Part shown: positions 8,671 to 17,582 of the stretch, piece by piece | Layout: every line of letters begins with the position of its first letter | Position numbering within the stretch: position 1 is the first letter of the stretch | Assembly (NCBI RefSeq): GCF_902753875.1 | Contig: NZ_CADDTS010000006.1 | Location: 1-64,000, forward strand | Length of the DNA stretch: 64,000 nucleotides | Source of the DNA: Acinetobacter bouvetii | GTDB taxonomy: Bacteria > Pseudomonadota > Gammaproteobacteria > Pseudomonadales > Moraxellaceae | Reading direction: 5' to 3' | The notes under the pieces: model-generated | What the model was told of the DNA's origin: nothing | What the model saw: the letters and a program-made list of their open reading frames with translations, nothing else | Databases searched by the model: none | Position numbers and translations under genes: made by a program

Positions 8671-9035
8671 AATCTGCAACCTGAATGATCAATAGACTGC
8701 TTTCATAAGTCATTTTTCGATTAACACAAGTGGTTTGTAAGGCCAAAATTAAAAAATAAATTCTAGGAAATATTGGATTCATGAGTGTGGCATGGATGCC
8801 ACACGTTTCCCATCACGACAAGGATGTCGTGTATGGGAAACAAAAGGTTTTTGTCTACTTTTGACCTTTCAAAAGTAGAGATAATGCCTACACAAAGACA
8901 TAAAAATTAAATCAATAAACCGAGGCAGTACTAATTTAAAAAAATCAAATACCAAACATGTTTTGATCTATCCAAATCATTTCATTTATCAACATCAAAA
9001 AGATGGCTTCAAACCATTTTTTTAATTACACATAC
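8671..9035. other. Convergent intergenic region, mostly occupied by a structured repeat
   Basis: These 365 bases lie between two convergent genes. No gene is supported; most of the stretch is copy A of a dispersed repeat that folds into three hairpins. A short reading frame starting at the ATG at 8781 appears in both repeat copies but is only a few tens of codons long in this copy and diverges in the other. Confidence 0.6.
8707..8968. repeat. Structured dispersed repeat, copy A
   Basis: This stretch is recognisably related to 47648-47975. Shared landmarks in the same order are ATGAGTGTGGCA, GATGCCACAC, CCCATC, TTTTG near CTCAAAAGTA or TTCAAAAGTA, GCCTACACAAA, GGCAGT, and TTAAAAAAATCAA. Copy A contains three consecutive stems: GTGTGGCAT/ATGCCACAC, TTTCCCAT with ACGACA paired to TGTCGT and ATGGGAAA, and a perfect TCTACTTTTG/CAAAAGTAGA. 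It lies between two convergent genes. It could be a non-autonomous mobile element or a structural RNA family; the borders are approximate. Confidence 0.65.
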
Positions 9036-9494
9036 TCAGGTCAAACTGTCTTTATTCGCTTTCTTGTATTTCTTATATTCCGCCAAATATTGTTTGGCTA
9101 AACTTTCCTTTTGTTTTTCATCTAAGATTTTACCCGCTTGCTGAAAAAAGCCGTGTTCTTCCTCCTGCAAATGATGATGTACCGTTTCAGATAACTTTTT
9201 CGCAATTGCCAACCAACCCGGATTACTAAATTCAGTTTCCGTCAGTTGCTCTAATAATTCATCCATTTCGTGATGTTCCGCCAACGCATGACGGGTGATG
9301 TTTAGACCGGAATCGGTCATCATCAACGGGATGTAAAAATAACGATCTTCGCCAACGGCATGGGCAAATAACTCATTTTTGAGCAGCTCAAATAAATCTC
9401 GACGTTCAGGTGTATCCCCTGAGGTTTGAATGAGTTTTTCAGCAAGTTCACGTTGCTTTTCATGACTTTGGCGTAAAGCTTCAAATATATTCAT
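9036..9494 (-). CDS. Hemerythrin HHE-domain protein
   Basis: This is a 152-residue, mostly helical cytoplasmic protein with the His/Glu pattern of the HHE cation-binding (hemerythrin-like) fold: H11, H45 in LFAHAVGED, the cluster HALAEHHEMDELL near residue 70, and HHHLQEEEHGFF near residue 110. These can bind a non-heme diiron centre for oxygen or reactive-species sensing, iron handling or repair of iron-sulfur clusters. It is about the usual size for single-domain bacterial members. The Lys-rich C-terminus (KKYKKANK) is an extension. It is monocistronic. The family is clear; the role is not determined by context. Confidence 0.88.
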   Translation of the reverse strand: MNIFEALRQSHEKQRELAEKLIQTSGDTPERRDLFELLKNELFAHAVGEDRYFYIPLMMTDSGLNITRHALAEHHEMDELLEQLTETEFSNPGWLAIAKKLSETVHHHLQEEEHGFFQQAGKILDEKQKESLAKQYLAEYKKYKKANKDSLT

Positions 9495-9629
9495 TGTAAT
9501 GATGACCTCTGATGCTTAGCTAATTGTGCATTATGAAATTTAATTATTATCCACAACTCAACCGAGTCGCTTATTTTTCATACTAATCGCTTCAGCAACA
9601 GAATTCAGCTACGCTCTGTTAAGATTTGT

Positions 9630-10403
9630 TCAAGCCTGTCCTGTAAAGGTCTGATATCCCAAACGAACAATTAACACACTCACTAAAATTAAAAACAAAA
9701 TCCGGATAAAGCCACTACCATATTTCAAAGCTGCCCGAACACCAACGACTGAACCGGCGACATTGGCGACTGCCATCATCAAGCCTAAACCAAACAGCAC
9801 ATGACCAGTGGGCGCAAAAAAACTCAGTGCCGCCAGATTAGTGGTTAAATTGGCAACCTTGGACAATGCAGAGGCATGCAAAAAGTCTGCTTTTAAATAG
9901 CGAATAAAAAAGAAGATAAAAAAGCTGCCGGTTCCCGGACCAAAAATCCCGTCATAAAAACCGATGGCCAAGCTACCTACAGCAGCCAGCAGCAAAATTT
10001 TTGTGGTTAATTCCTGTCGTACATGTACCTGCCCAAACTGCTTTTTCATCAAGGTATAGATGGCAATCACAATCAGCATAACCAGTACAAACGGTCGCAG
10101 GATTTCCTTCGGAATCATGGTGACACAGGCCGCTCCGGCAAAAGAACTGACAAAGGCACAACTGGCGATCACCGCCAGTAGCTTCCAGCGCAATTTGACT
10201 TCACGTACAAAGGAATAGGCAGCCGATGCCGTACCACAAATGGAAGACAGTTTGTTAGTCCCAAACACGGTTGCCGGCGACAGCTGCGGCATGGCATTCA
10301 TAATGGCTGGAATTTGAATCAGCCCTCCACCTCCTACTGCTGCATCGATTGCACCGGCAAAAAATGCAAAAAACAGAAGGCTTAAGATAATTTCAATTTC
10401 CAT
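9630..10403 (-). CDS. TauE/SafE (YfcA-type) membrane permease
   Basis: This 257-residue integral membrane protein has about eight helices and belongs to the TauE/SafE family of sulfite or organic-anion exporters. The family's repeated Gly-rich signatures are present: AGAIDAAVGGGGLIQIPA at the N-terminus and GFYDGIFGPGTGSFFIFF at about residue 150, and GTNKL follows the first repeat. It closely follows truB on the same strand (16-base gap) and may be cotranscribed with it. The closest named relative is E. coli YfcA, whose substrate is uncertain. Assigning sulfite as substrate would be overreach. Confidence 0.88.
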   Translation of the reverse strand: MEIEIILSLLFFAFFAGAIDAAVGGGGLIQIPAIMNAMPQLSPATVFGTNKLSSICGTASAAYSFVREVKLRWKLLAVIASCAFVSSFAGAACVTMIPKEILRPFVLVMLIVIAIYTLMKKQFGQVHVRQELTTKILLLAAVGSLAIGFYDGIFGPGTGSFFIFFFIRYLKADFLHASALSKVANLTTNLAALSFFAPTGHVLFGLGLMMAVANVAGSVVGVRAALKYGSGFIRILFLILVSVLIVRLGYQTFTGQA

Positions 10404-10419
10404 AACTCTACTTCAACAA

Positions 10420-11328
10420 TTACTCGAGATTTAACACACGTTTCGGCACCAGGCGCTGACGATCCGTAATTTCCGCCAGACCCAGACATCTTTCACCATC
10501 AAACACCAGTACCTGAGCTTCCGCAGCATGCTCAATATTACTTTCCATACCGCGACTAAAATATTCAGCCCGACCTTCAGGTACCTGAACTTTAGGAAAA
10601 TGATCTACCGGTGCATACGCTGGCAGTAACAATGCTTCACGCTCAAGTTCGGTCAGACTTTCTAAATACTCGATAGTATATTTGGGAATCAGGTCAAAAT
10701 GCCCCGTTTTAATCCGGTGCAAATAAGTCAAATGCCCAAAGGTATCTAAGGCTTTGGCAATATCCTCACCCAAAACCCGAATATATGTACCTTTAGAACA
10801 GGTTATATCTAAAGTCAGACTGTTTTCGGTAAACGACAATAACTCGATGGCGTCAATGGTGATGGGGCGTGCTTCACGTTCAATCTCAATGCCTTTACGC
10901 GCAAGCTCATAGAGAGGGCGACCTTCTTTTTTCAGCGCCGAATACATGGGTGGAACCTGCTGAATATCCCCATGGAAATTCGCCAATACCTGTTCAATCT
11001 TTGCTTGAGTCAGTTCAGGCACTGCTTGTTCTAGTAAAAGCTCACCTTCAACATCACCCGTTGTAGTGCTATGCCCTAACTGGATGGTGGTTTGGTAACG
11101 CTTGGTTGAATCCAGCAAATAATGGGAAAATTTAGTCGCCTCACCCAGACAAATTGGTAACAGCCCAGAAGCCAGAGGATCCAAAGCGCCGGTGTGCCCC
11201 GCTTTTTGTGCCCGATATAACCAGCGGACTTTCTGCAAAGCAGCATTTGAACTGATACCCAAGGGCTTATTCAGTAAAAAAACACCGCTAATATGGCGGC
11301 GTTGAATTTTAGTCGAGGTTTTTTTCAT
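10420..11328 (-). CDS. truB: tRNA pseudouridine(55) synthase TruB
   Basis: This 302-residue enzyme converts U55 to pseudouridine in the T loop of tRNAs. The N-terminal [14 protein letters not shown] is the KPxG block, and [19 protein letters not shown] carries the catalytic Asp. Motif II-like [14 protein letters not shown] and [14 protein letters not shown] follow. The C-terminal part is the PUA-like RNA-binding domain. In many gammaproteobacteria truB follows rbfA and infB; here it stands with the TauE-like gene instead. Length and motifs are normal. Confidence 0.97.
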   Translation of the reverse strand: MKKTSTKIQRRHISGVFLLNKPLGISSNAALQKVRWLYRAQKAGHTGALDPLASGLLPICLGEATKFSHYLLDSTKRYQTTIQLGHSTTTGDVEGELLLEQAVPELTQAKIEQVLANFHGDIQQVPPMYSALKKEGRPLYELARKGIEIEREARPITIDAIELLSFTENSLTLDITCSKGTYIRVLGEDIAKALDTFGHLTYLHRIKTGHFDLIPKYTIEYLESLTELEREALLLPAYAPVDHFPKVQVPEGRAEYFSRGMESNIEHAAEAQVLVFDGERCLGLAEITDRQRLVPKRVLNLE

Positions 11329-11484
11329 AACACTGATCAGGCAAAGATGAACGCAGGTTATGGTAACAACCGCTTGTCAGTATTTACAACTTTTCTACGC
11401 GCTATTTAGTGGTTTAATGTTTAATGTCTCATTAAGTTCTATTTTTAGACTATAAAAAAACGGTAAAAAAAGGTTGCATAGGAA

Positions 11485-12513
11485 ATGCATAAATATAAAT
11501 TATGGGTCCTTTTGGCTCTGATTATTGCTTGCTTGGGCGCACTGCTCGTCTGGTTAGCTCCATCTCAATCTAGCGCTGAAAAAACAGATTCAATGCAGGC
11601 AATAAAGCTGTCGAACAGTCCTGCCACAGAAAAAATGCCTGCCAATATAACAAATGACCGGACTTTTATTAGCCGTAGCCAACAAGACACTGAAATCAAT
11701 TGCCAATTACAGTTAGACAATAGCAACCACCTTATTGTGAATGAACAGACCCGCAACTGTTTTGAATATTTTATTACCGAATATGGAGAAAAGGATATCA
11801 AGCAAATCAAACATGATTTCAAAGCTTATATCCAGCAAAATTATAAGGCTCCAGCACTCACACAAATCCTAGATTTATGGGATCGCTATATGGATTACCG
11901 GCAAAAACTGGGTAATTTACAGCCACCGAACATCGACAAAGAAGATCCCCAATATTATCAAAGCGTTTATGCAGAGATGAAAAATCTGCGCAAACAGCTT
12001 TTCTCCGACTATGAAATTGATGGCTTATTCGGTATTGAAGACACCTATCACGAATACACCTTGAAACGTATGGCCGTATTGGCAGATAACAAGCTAAACG
12101 AAGCACAAAAAGCGCAAAAATTAAAAGATCTGTTTAATCAGCTTCCTGAGGACTGGAAAGAAAATCTTGAACAACTCAATAAATTAGAAGACCTCAGAAA
12201 ACTCACTGCAGACATTAAGGCACGAGGTGGTTCTGCAGAAGAAATCCACCGCATGCGTATGAATCTGGTCGGTCCTGAAGCGACACAACGTTTAGAAACA
12301 TTAGATGTTCAACGCAGTGACTGGAAAAACAAGGTTAATAACTACTTGAATGAACGTGACAATATTATGAAGAGTGGCATGAGTGACAATGCCAAGCAGC
12401 AAGCGGTTCAACAATTAAGAACACAGCATTTTAGCAAACCTGAAGAACAGCTTCGGGTCGGAACTTTTGAATCAATTCATGATCAGGGAGGAAAATTACC
12501 ATATAGCGAGTAA
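11485..12513 (+). CDS. lifO: Lipase-specific foldase (chaperone) LifO/LipB
   Basis: This 342-residue protein is anchored in the inner membrane by one N-terminal helix (residues about 6-25), with a Ser/Thr-rich linker and a long helical periplasmic body. The foldase signature RxxFDYxLSxxGE is present as RNCFEYFITEYGE (residues 90-102), with Glu for Asp and Ile-Thr for Leu-Ser. Such steric chaperones fold family I.1/I.2 lipases before type II secretion. The gene lies directly upstream of two lipase genes; chaperone-before-lipase is the order known from Acinetobacter, the reverse of Pseudomonas. Spacing (87 bases) suggests cotranscription with the first lipase. Also named lipB. Confidence 0.93.
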   Translation: MHKYKLWVLLALIIACLGALLVWLAPSQSSAEKTDSMQAIKLSNSPATEKMPANITNDRTFISRSQQDTEINCQLQLDNSNHLIVNEQTRNCFEYFITEYGEKDIKQIKHDFKAYIQQNYKAPALTQILDLWDRYMDYRQKLGNLQPPNIDKEDPQYYQSVYAEMKNLRKQLFSDYEIDGLFGIEDTYHEYTLKRMAVLADNKLNEAQKAQKLKDLFNQLPEDWKENLEQLNKLEDLRKLTADIKARGGSAEEIHRMRMNLVGPEATQRLETLDVQRSDWKNKVNNYLNERDNIMKSGMSDNAKQQAVQQLRTQHFSKPEEQLRVGTFESIHDQGGKLPYSE

Positions 12514-12600
12514 TCGCAATGTAGCTCATAAGGTGATCAGACTATCACCTTATTCATATGTTGATATGAATAAAAAACAAAATCATTTAAGGAAAAGTTG

Positions 12601-13584
12601 ATGAAAACTTTAAAAAACAAAAAAGCAATTCTGCTTGCGGCAATGACCGCACTTGGCATGGGTTTTACCGCTGAAACACAAGCAGCAAAAGGAATTTTAC
12701 AAATCACTGAAACGGCAAAATCAGATTATGCAAAAACCAAATATCCAATCGTCATGACACATGGCTGGTTAGGTTGGTCACGTATTGGTAATGATAGTTT
12801 CAATATTGATTATTGGTATCAAATTTTGCCAGATATGGCACGTAATGGTTCAACTGTTTTTGCTGCACAGTTATCCCCTGCCAATACCACCCAGTTCCGC
12901 GGTGAACAACTGATTACTCAAGTCGAAGAAGTCATGGCCATTACCGGTAAAGACAAAGTGAACCTGATTGGTCACAGTCATGGCGGCCCAACTGTACAGT
13001 ACGTAGCAGCCGTAAAGCCGCAATACGTAGCCTCAGTCACAGGTGTAGGGGGAACTTACCGTGGCTCTAAGGTTGCAGATGATATTCAAGGCAATAGTCT
13101 TAGCCGCACTGCCTTCAATATTTTAGGACAATATATTGTTGGACCACTGTTAACCTGGGCTCAAGCCAATCCAGACATTCCGGTAGACTTTGATGCTTCG
13201 ATGAAATCTCTCACCGAAGTTGAATCGGCAAAGTTTAATCAGCGCTTCCCTACAGCAGCTTTAGCTTCTGACTGTAATAAGAGTGGAGCCAAAGTTGATA
13301 AAGGCATTTACTACTATTCTTGGGGCGGTACTGCACAAACGACGAACATTCTGGATATTGATACCATTCTGATGCAACTTGGGCCATTATCTTATGGCAA
13401 CAAAGACAACGATGGTATGGTTGCACGTTGTAGTACACATATTGGACAAGTTATTCGTGATGATTACAACCTGAATCATACCGACTTGGCAAACATGATG
13501 TTTGGTCTGAAAGGACTGTTCGCTCCAGATCCAGTGGCTCTATTTAGACAACATGCAAACCGTTTAAAGTTACAAGGTTTATAA
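12601..13584 (+). CDS. lipA: Secreted triacylglycerol lipase, family I
   Basis: This 327-residue lipase has a Sec signal peptide (cleavage near residue 28-30). The nucleophile is in GHSHGG (Ser126). By comparison with Pseudomonas and Burkholderia lipases the triad is completed by Asp271 (NDGM) and His293 (NLNHTD). Cys224 and Cys277 probably form the usual disulfide. The oxyanion-hole segment is VMTHGWLGW. The expected VGSPHKGSP-like block after the nucleophile is altered to VGGTYRGSK, unlike its neighbour. The start at 12601 has AAGGA seven bases upstream. It should be folded by the adjacent LifO and exported by the type II system, whose genes are not in this window. Confidence 0.93.
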   Translation: MKTLKNKKAILLAAMTALGMGFTAETQAAKGILQITETAKSDYAKTKYPIVMTHGWLGWSRIGNDSFNIDYWYQILPDMARNGSTVFAAQLSPANTTQFRGEQLITQVEEVMAITGKDKVNLIGHSHGGPTVQYVAAVKPQYVASVTGVGGTYRGSKVADDIQGNSLSRTAFNILGQYIVGPLLTWAQANPDIPVDFDASMKSLTEVESAKFNQRFPTAALASDCNKSGAKVDKGIYYYSWGGTAQTTNILDIDTILMQLGPLSYGNKDNDGMVARCSTHIGQVIRDDYNLNHTDLANMMFGLKGLFAPDPVALFRQHANRLKLQGL

Positions 13585-13770
13585 ATATCACTTAACTCAT
13601 AAGAGATGAATTCTCTTATGAGTTCTTTGTTCAACAACATTTGTTACATCTCTATATTTCACTGATCGATAACTTATCGTTATTTCATTCTGCCTTGCTC
13701 AATAATCAATATGACAATCAAAATTGTCTAAAATAAAAGTCGCTAGAAAATAAAAAAATGAGGATTTTTT

Positions 13771-14736
13771 ATGAAATATGGATTATTAGTTGCTGGTTTA
13801 ATCACAGCGGCAACATTCAGTCACGCTCAAGCATCCAACACTTCTCAGGTCACTGAAAAAGTGACGTCCGACTATGCCAAGACCAAATACCCGATTGTTT
13901 TTAGTCATGGTATGGCTGGCTTTATTACAGTAGGAACAGATCAGTTTGGCTTGGATTACTGGTATCAGATTTTACCTAATCTGGCACGTAATGGTGCCAA
14001 TGTCTGGGCAACTCGGGTCTCACCTTTCAACTCTTCAGAAGTGCGTGGTGAGCAATTGCTACAACAGGTACAGGAAATCGTTGCTATCACGGGCAAGTCT
14101 AAGGTGAATCTCATTGGCCACTCTCATGGCGGTCCAACCATTCGCTATGTAGCCGGTGTAGCCCCCCAACTGGTGGCTTCGATGACTGGAGTAGGCTCAC
14201 CCAATAAAGGCTCCCCGGTTGCCGACCTGATTCTCAAAGCTGAAGGAACACCAGTTGAAACACCTTTGGTAGGAATGGTGAACTTGGTTTCCAAGGCCAT
14301 TACCTGGGCGCAAGGACTTGATCCGAACAGCTTCCCGCACGATGCGCTTGCCGGGGGTAAAAGTTTGACCCTAGCAGGATCAGCATTGTTCAACAGTAGA
14401 TATCCGATTGGTATGCCAACTACAGCCTGTGGCGAAGGTAAATTTATTGATCAAGGTATTTATAACTATTCATTTACTGGCGTAGGCACGGTGACCAATT
14501 TACTTGACCCTGACAGCGCTTTAAAGGTTACAAGTCTGCTAATTGATGGCGGTAAGGAAAATGATGGTCTGGTATCCCGCTGTAGTGCGAAATTTGGTAA
14601 AACCATTCGTGACGATTACAACTGGAACCACTTAGATGAAGTCAACCAGGTCTTGGGACTAAAAAGCATCTTTGCTCCAGATCCGGTAGATGTATTCCGT
14701 CAACATGCCAACCGCTTAAAACTGCAAGGTTTATAA
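13771..14736 (+). CDS. Second secreted triacylglycerol lipase, tandem paralogue
   Basis: This 321-residue lipase is a paralogue of the preceding gene. Both share SDYAKTKYPIV near the N-terminus and an almost identical C-terminus (FRQHANRLKLQGL). The catalytic Ser118 is in GHSHGG, Asp265 in ENDGL and His287 in NWNHLD. Cys220 and Cys271 fit the conserved disulfide. The VGSPNKGSP block is canonical here. A signal peptide ends near Ala21. GAGGA precedes the ATG. A 186-base gap separates it from the first lipase, so it may have its own promoter; a strong terminator follows. It probably shares the upstream foldase. Confidence 0.93.
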   Translation: MKYGLLVAGLITAATFSHAQASNTSQVTEKVTSDYAKTKYPIVFSHGMAGFITVGTDQFGLDYWYQILPNLARNGANVWATRVSPFNSSEVRGEQLLQQVQEIVAITGKSKVNLIGHSHGGPTIRYVAGVAPQLVASMTGVGSPNKGSPVADLILKAEGTPVETPLVGMVNLVSKAITWAQGLDPNSFPHDALAGGKSLTLAGSALFNSRYPIGMPTTACGEGKFIDQGIYNYSFTGVGTVTNLLDPDSALKVTSLLIDGGKENDGLVSRCSAKFGKTIRDDYNWNHLDEVNQVLGLKSIFAPDPVDVFRQHANRLKLQGL

Positions 14737-14756
14737 TGCCCTTAAATTTCAGACAT

Positions 14757-14785
14757 AAAAAATGCGCCAAAGGGCGCATTTTTTT
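14757..14785. terminator. Bidirectional terminator between lipase 2 and rplS
   Basis: ATGCGCC pairs with GGGCGCAT around a short AAA loop, with A6 before and T7 after. It lies between two convergent genes and suits both strands. Confidence 0.9.
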
Positions 14786-14804
14786 ACTCGTATAAAACTT
14801 AAAA

Positions 14805-15179
14805 TTAAGCTTTAGTTTTACGAGCTGGTAATTTTTCACGAATACGTGCAGCTTTACCAGACAATTCGCGTAGGTAGTAAAGTTTAGCACGACGAACGTC
14901 ACCACGACGTTTCACTTGGATACCAGCAACGATTGGTGAGTGAGTTTGGAATACGCGCTCAACACCAACACCGCTAGAAATTTTGCGTACTGTGAACGCA
15001 GAGTTCAAGCCACGGTTTTTCTTCGCAATTACAACACCTTCAAATGCTTGAAGACGTTCGCGGTCACCTTCTTTTACTTTTACTTGAACTACTACAGTAT
15101 CACCAGGTGCAAACGCAGGGATATCTGATTTTAACTGAGCATTTTCAATAATTTGAACTAAAGGATGTTTACCACTCAT
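14805..15179 (-). CDS. rplS: 50S ribosomal protein L19
   Basis: This encodes a 124-residue L19, a protein at the 30S-50S interface. Typical blocks are [37 protein letters not shown] and [17 protein letters not shown]. The start at 15179 (MSGKHPL) follows a GGAG site. It is slightly longer than E. coli L19 (115), as is usual in Acinetobacter. It is the last gene of the rpsP-rimM-trmD-rplS set, separated from trmD by about 210 bases. Confidence 0.97.
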   Translation of the reverse strand: MSGKHPLVQIIENAQLKSDIPAFAPGDTVVVQVKVKEGDRERLQAFEGVVIAKKNRGLNSAFTVRKISSGVGVERVFQTHSPIVAGIQVKRRGDVRRAKLYYLRELSGKAARIREKLPARKTKA

Positions 15180-15389
15180 TGTGGGAATCTCCAATATGTG
15201 CGGGACAGAAGAGGTCTGTGCTACCGCTGGGGATAGAGGCTAAATCGCGTATCGACCCGTTTATCTTTCCCTTTATTGCTGATGTTATTCAGATCAATAA
15301 AGAGCCTATTCATTAATACTTAAATAAAATTTAAGTAGTGACTCAAAGCACAGCTTCTCGCCTTGCGCTCGGACAAAGTATGACTTTGT

Positions 15390-16130
15390 TCATCCTCGCT
15401 CATCTTTTAGCCATTTCTTTTGCTGCTTGGTCAACTCTGCTTTTTCCACCAACTCAGGTCGGCGTTCAAGGGTTCGTTGATAACGCTGCAAAAACCGCCA
15501 TTTTTCAATATTGGCATGATGTCCTGACTTCAACACTTCAGGAACATCCAAACCTTCAAAATGGTCTGGCTTGGTATATTGCGGGCAATCTAAAAGACCA
15601 TCCACAAATGAATCTTGCACGGCGGATTGTTCATCAGACATTGCACCCGGAAGTCTCCGAATAATACTGTCCAGTAAAACCATCGCAGGCAGTTCACCAC
15701 CCGACAACACGTAATCACCAATCGACCATTCCTGATCAACATAATGCTGGATCAAACGTTCATCGACCCCTTCATAACGACCACAGAGCACAATCAATCC
15801 ATCGTATTCGACAAACTGCTGTACTGCAGGTTCGTTTAAGGTTTTTCCTTGCGGCGACATATACACCACAGGAACCTGAACACATCCTGCTTGCTTTGCA
15901 AGCTCTTTGGCATGGTTAATCGCTTTTGACAGAGGTTCTGCCATCATCACCATACCTGGACCACCACCAAATGGACGTTCATCCACTCTTTTGTAGTTGC
16001 CCTCAGCATAATCGCGAGGATTAATACAAGTGACTTGTACTATTTCACGTTTTGCCGCACGCCCGCTAATACCGTAGGCTGTAATCGCTTCAAACATTTC
16101 AGGAAAAAGCGTAATAACTGCAAAAAACAT
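15390..16130 (-). CDS. trmD: tRNA (guanine-N1-)-methyltransferase TrmD
   Basis: This 246-residue SPOUT-class methyltransferase makes m1G37 next to the anticodon and so prevents frameshifting. Visible are the N-terminal [12 protein letters not shown], the AdoMet trefoil-knot segments [23 protein letters not shown] and [15 protein letters not shown], and the C-terminal DNA/RNA-binding-like helices. AGAGGA precedes the ATG. It is third in the rpsP-rimM-trmD-rplS operon and 42 bases after rimM. Confidence 0.98.
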   Translation of the reverse strand: MFFAVITLFPEMFEAITAYGISGRAAKREIVQVTCINPRDYAEGNYKRVDERPFGGGPGMVMMAEPLSKAINHAKELAKQAGCVQVPVVYMSPQGKTLNEPAVQQFVEYDGLIVLCGRYEGVDERLIQHYVDQEWSIGDYVLSGGELPAMVLLDSIIRRLPGAMSDEQSAVQDSFVDGLLDCPQYTKPDHFEGLDVPEVLKSGHHANIEKWRFLQRYQRTLERRPELVEKAELTKQQKKWLKDERG

Positions 16131-16172
16131 CGCAGATTCCTCTACTTTCCGAATGCGTTCATCCTTTAAGGA

Positions 16173-16721
16173 TTAGTAATCTACGCCCCAATTCACGTAA
16201 ATACGACCAGCTTCAAGATCAACTCGCTGTACCACATCTTTGTGCCATGGAATCATTCGCTCCTCGCTATCAACGCTGTCTGGTGTTGCGTGAACCACCA
16301 TTACATCGTTAGCACCGGTCTCAAACATTTCATGGATTTTACCGAGATTTACTTCTTGTTCAGCATCATCCAAACCTAACACAGTTAAGCCTTTCAAATC
16401 TGACCAGTAAAACTCATCCACACCTGGTTGAGGAAGTTGCGATTTTGAAATCCAGACATTTGCGCCAACCAAGCCATCTGCTGCAGTGCGATCGCTCACA
16501 CTTTTTAAGCTGACAACCAAGCCTTTACCATGCGGTTTCCAACGTTTTACATCTACTGTTTGCCAACCTGCTTTGGTCTCTATGTACCAAGGAAGATAGT
16601 CAAAGATGTTGCTCATAGGTTCTGTATTGGAATAGACCCAGAGCCACCCATTTAATCCATATGCTGAACGTAACTGTCCAATCTGAATACGATCTTCGGG
16701 AACATTCTGTGTTGGTGTCAT
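16173..16721 (-). CDS. rimM: Ribosome maturation factor RimM
   Basis: This 182-residue protein helps assemble the 30S head and binds S19. The N-terminal RimM domain begins IQIGQLRSAYGLNGWLWVYS, and the C-terminal PRC barrel includes EFYWSDLKGLTV and MIPWHKDVVQ. It lies between rpsP and trmD as expected, 16 bases after rpsP. Length and order are normal. Confidence 0.96.
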   Translation of the reverse strand: MTPTQNVPEDRIQIGQLRSAYGLNGWLWVYSNTEPMSNIFDYLPWYIETKAGWQTVDVKRWKPHGKGLVVSLKSVSDRTAADGLVGANVWISKSQLPQPGVDEFYWSDLKGLTVLGLDDAEQEVNLGKIHEMFETGANDVMVVHATPDSVDSEERMIPWHKDVVQRVDLEAGRIYVNWGVDY

Positions 16722-16737
16722 GGGCTACCTACTACAA

Positions 16738-16995
16738 TTAAGCAGCAGCTGCAGCTTTCTTAGCTTGAGCAGCTAAAGAAGCAACACGTTCAGACGGTTG
16801 AGCGCCTTGAGCAACCCAATGAGCAAAACGATCAGCATCTAAACGAAGTTTTTCTGCTTTACCTTGAGCTGTAGGGTTAAAGAAACCAATACGTTCGATG
16901 AAACGACCGTCACGCGCATTGCGGCTATCAGTTACAATAACTTGATAGAACGGACGTTTTTTAGCACCACCGCGTGCTAGACGAATTACGACCAT
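16738..16995 (-). CDS. rpsP: 30S ribosomal protein S16
   Basis: This 85-residue S16 begins [19 protein letters not shown] and contains [14 protein letters not shown], both diagnostic. The Ala-rich C-terminal tail is common in the genus. It is the first gene of the ribosomal and tRNA-modification operon, so the promoter should lie in the region just upstream, which also holds the terminator of the pilin operon. Confidence 0.98.
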   Translation of the reverse strand: MVVIRLARGGAKKRPFYQVIVTDSRNARDGRFIERIGFFNPTAQGKAEKLRLDADRFAHWVAQGAQPSERVASLAAQAKKAAAAA

Positions 16996-17041
16996 GTTAA
17001 TACTCTCACATGTTAAAAAAGCTTTTTAAGTTCGAATGAAC

Positions 17042-17074
17042 TAAAAAGGCGAATATTTTACGATATATTCGCCT
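17042..17074 (-). terminator. Rho-independent terminator of the minor pilin operon
   Basis: A perfect ten-base stem, AGGCGAATAT with ATATTCGCCT, has an eight-base loop and is followed on the minus strand by TTTTT. It lies 51 bases after the stop of the last pilin gene and before rpsP. Confidence 0.85.
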
Positions 17075-17124
17075 AAAGGGAAAGATCAAAAAGTGTTTAT
17101 CCACAATTTTGAATTTAGATTGTA

Positions 17125-17577
17125 TCAGTCATTCCAAGTCGAATTTGCTGAAAGTACACAAGCAGTAGCACCCTTAGCCCAGAATTTTTGACCTTGGTCG
17201 TTTAAACATATCCATCCATTACCGACTTGACCAGTTCCCGATTTGGGTTTTGCAATTAATAACCAGGTACTTACCTGAGCTGTGGCTGCAGTCAAAGCAA
17301 CTCCACTTGCATCTGTTAATTCAATATCATAAAGGGCTTTTGTTTGCGGTATTGTATTAGCTCCATAAACATTTATAGCCGTTCTATCAGCATAATTATT
17401 ATTTGCCATTTTATAAGTTTCCAAATTACGCGCTATTTGCATCATTTCTGATTGAGCATTCACCCGCTCTGTTCGAACTTTATAATTGGTATAAAATGGA
17501 TAGGCCATAGCCGCTAAAACACCTATGATAACAATAACAATCATTATTTCTATCAGTGTAAAACCTCGTTTATACAT
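17125..17577 (-). CDS. pilE: Minor type IV pilin, PilE-like
   Basis: This 150-residue prepilin has a short leader MYKRG cleaved before F in FTLIEIMIVIVIIGVLAAM; Glu5 of the mature form is present. The soluble domain ends with two cysteines (WICLND and TACVLS), the usual D-region disulfide. PilE-type minor pilins help start pilus assembly at the tip. The ATG at 17577 gives the normal short leader; an ATG at 17589 overlaps the previous stop and adds four residues. It is the last gene of the operon that also holds PilY1. In A. baylyi naming this position corresponds to the comE/comF pilin-like competence genes. Confidence 0.88.
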   Translation of the reverse strand: MYKRGFTLIEIMIVIVIIGVLAAMAYPFYTNYKVRTERVNAQSEMMQIARNLETYKMANNNYADRTAINVYGANTIPQTKALYDIELTDASGVALTAATAQVSTWLLIAKPKSGTGQVGNGWICLNDQGQKFWAKGATACVLSANSTWND

Positions 17578-17582
17578 ATTAT

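Noticed and set aside
15338..15664. Plus-strand open frame of 108 codons at the trmD end
   Set aside because: It lies mostly opposite trmD, has no ribosome site or recognisable family, and shows trmD codon constraint in the other frame.
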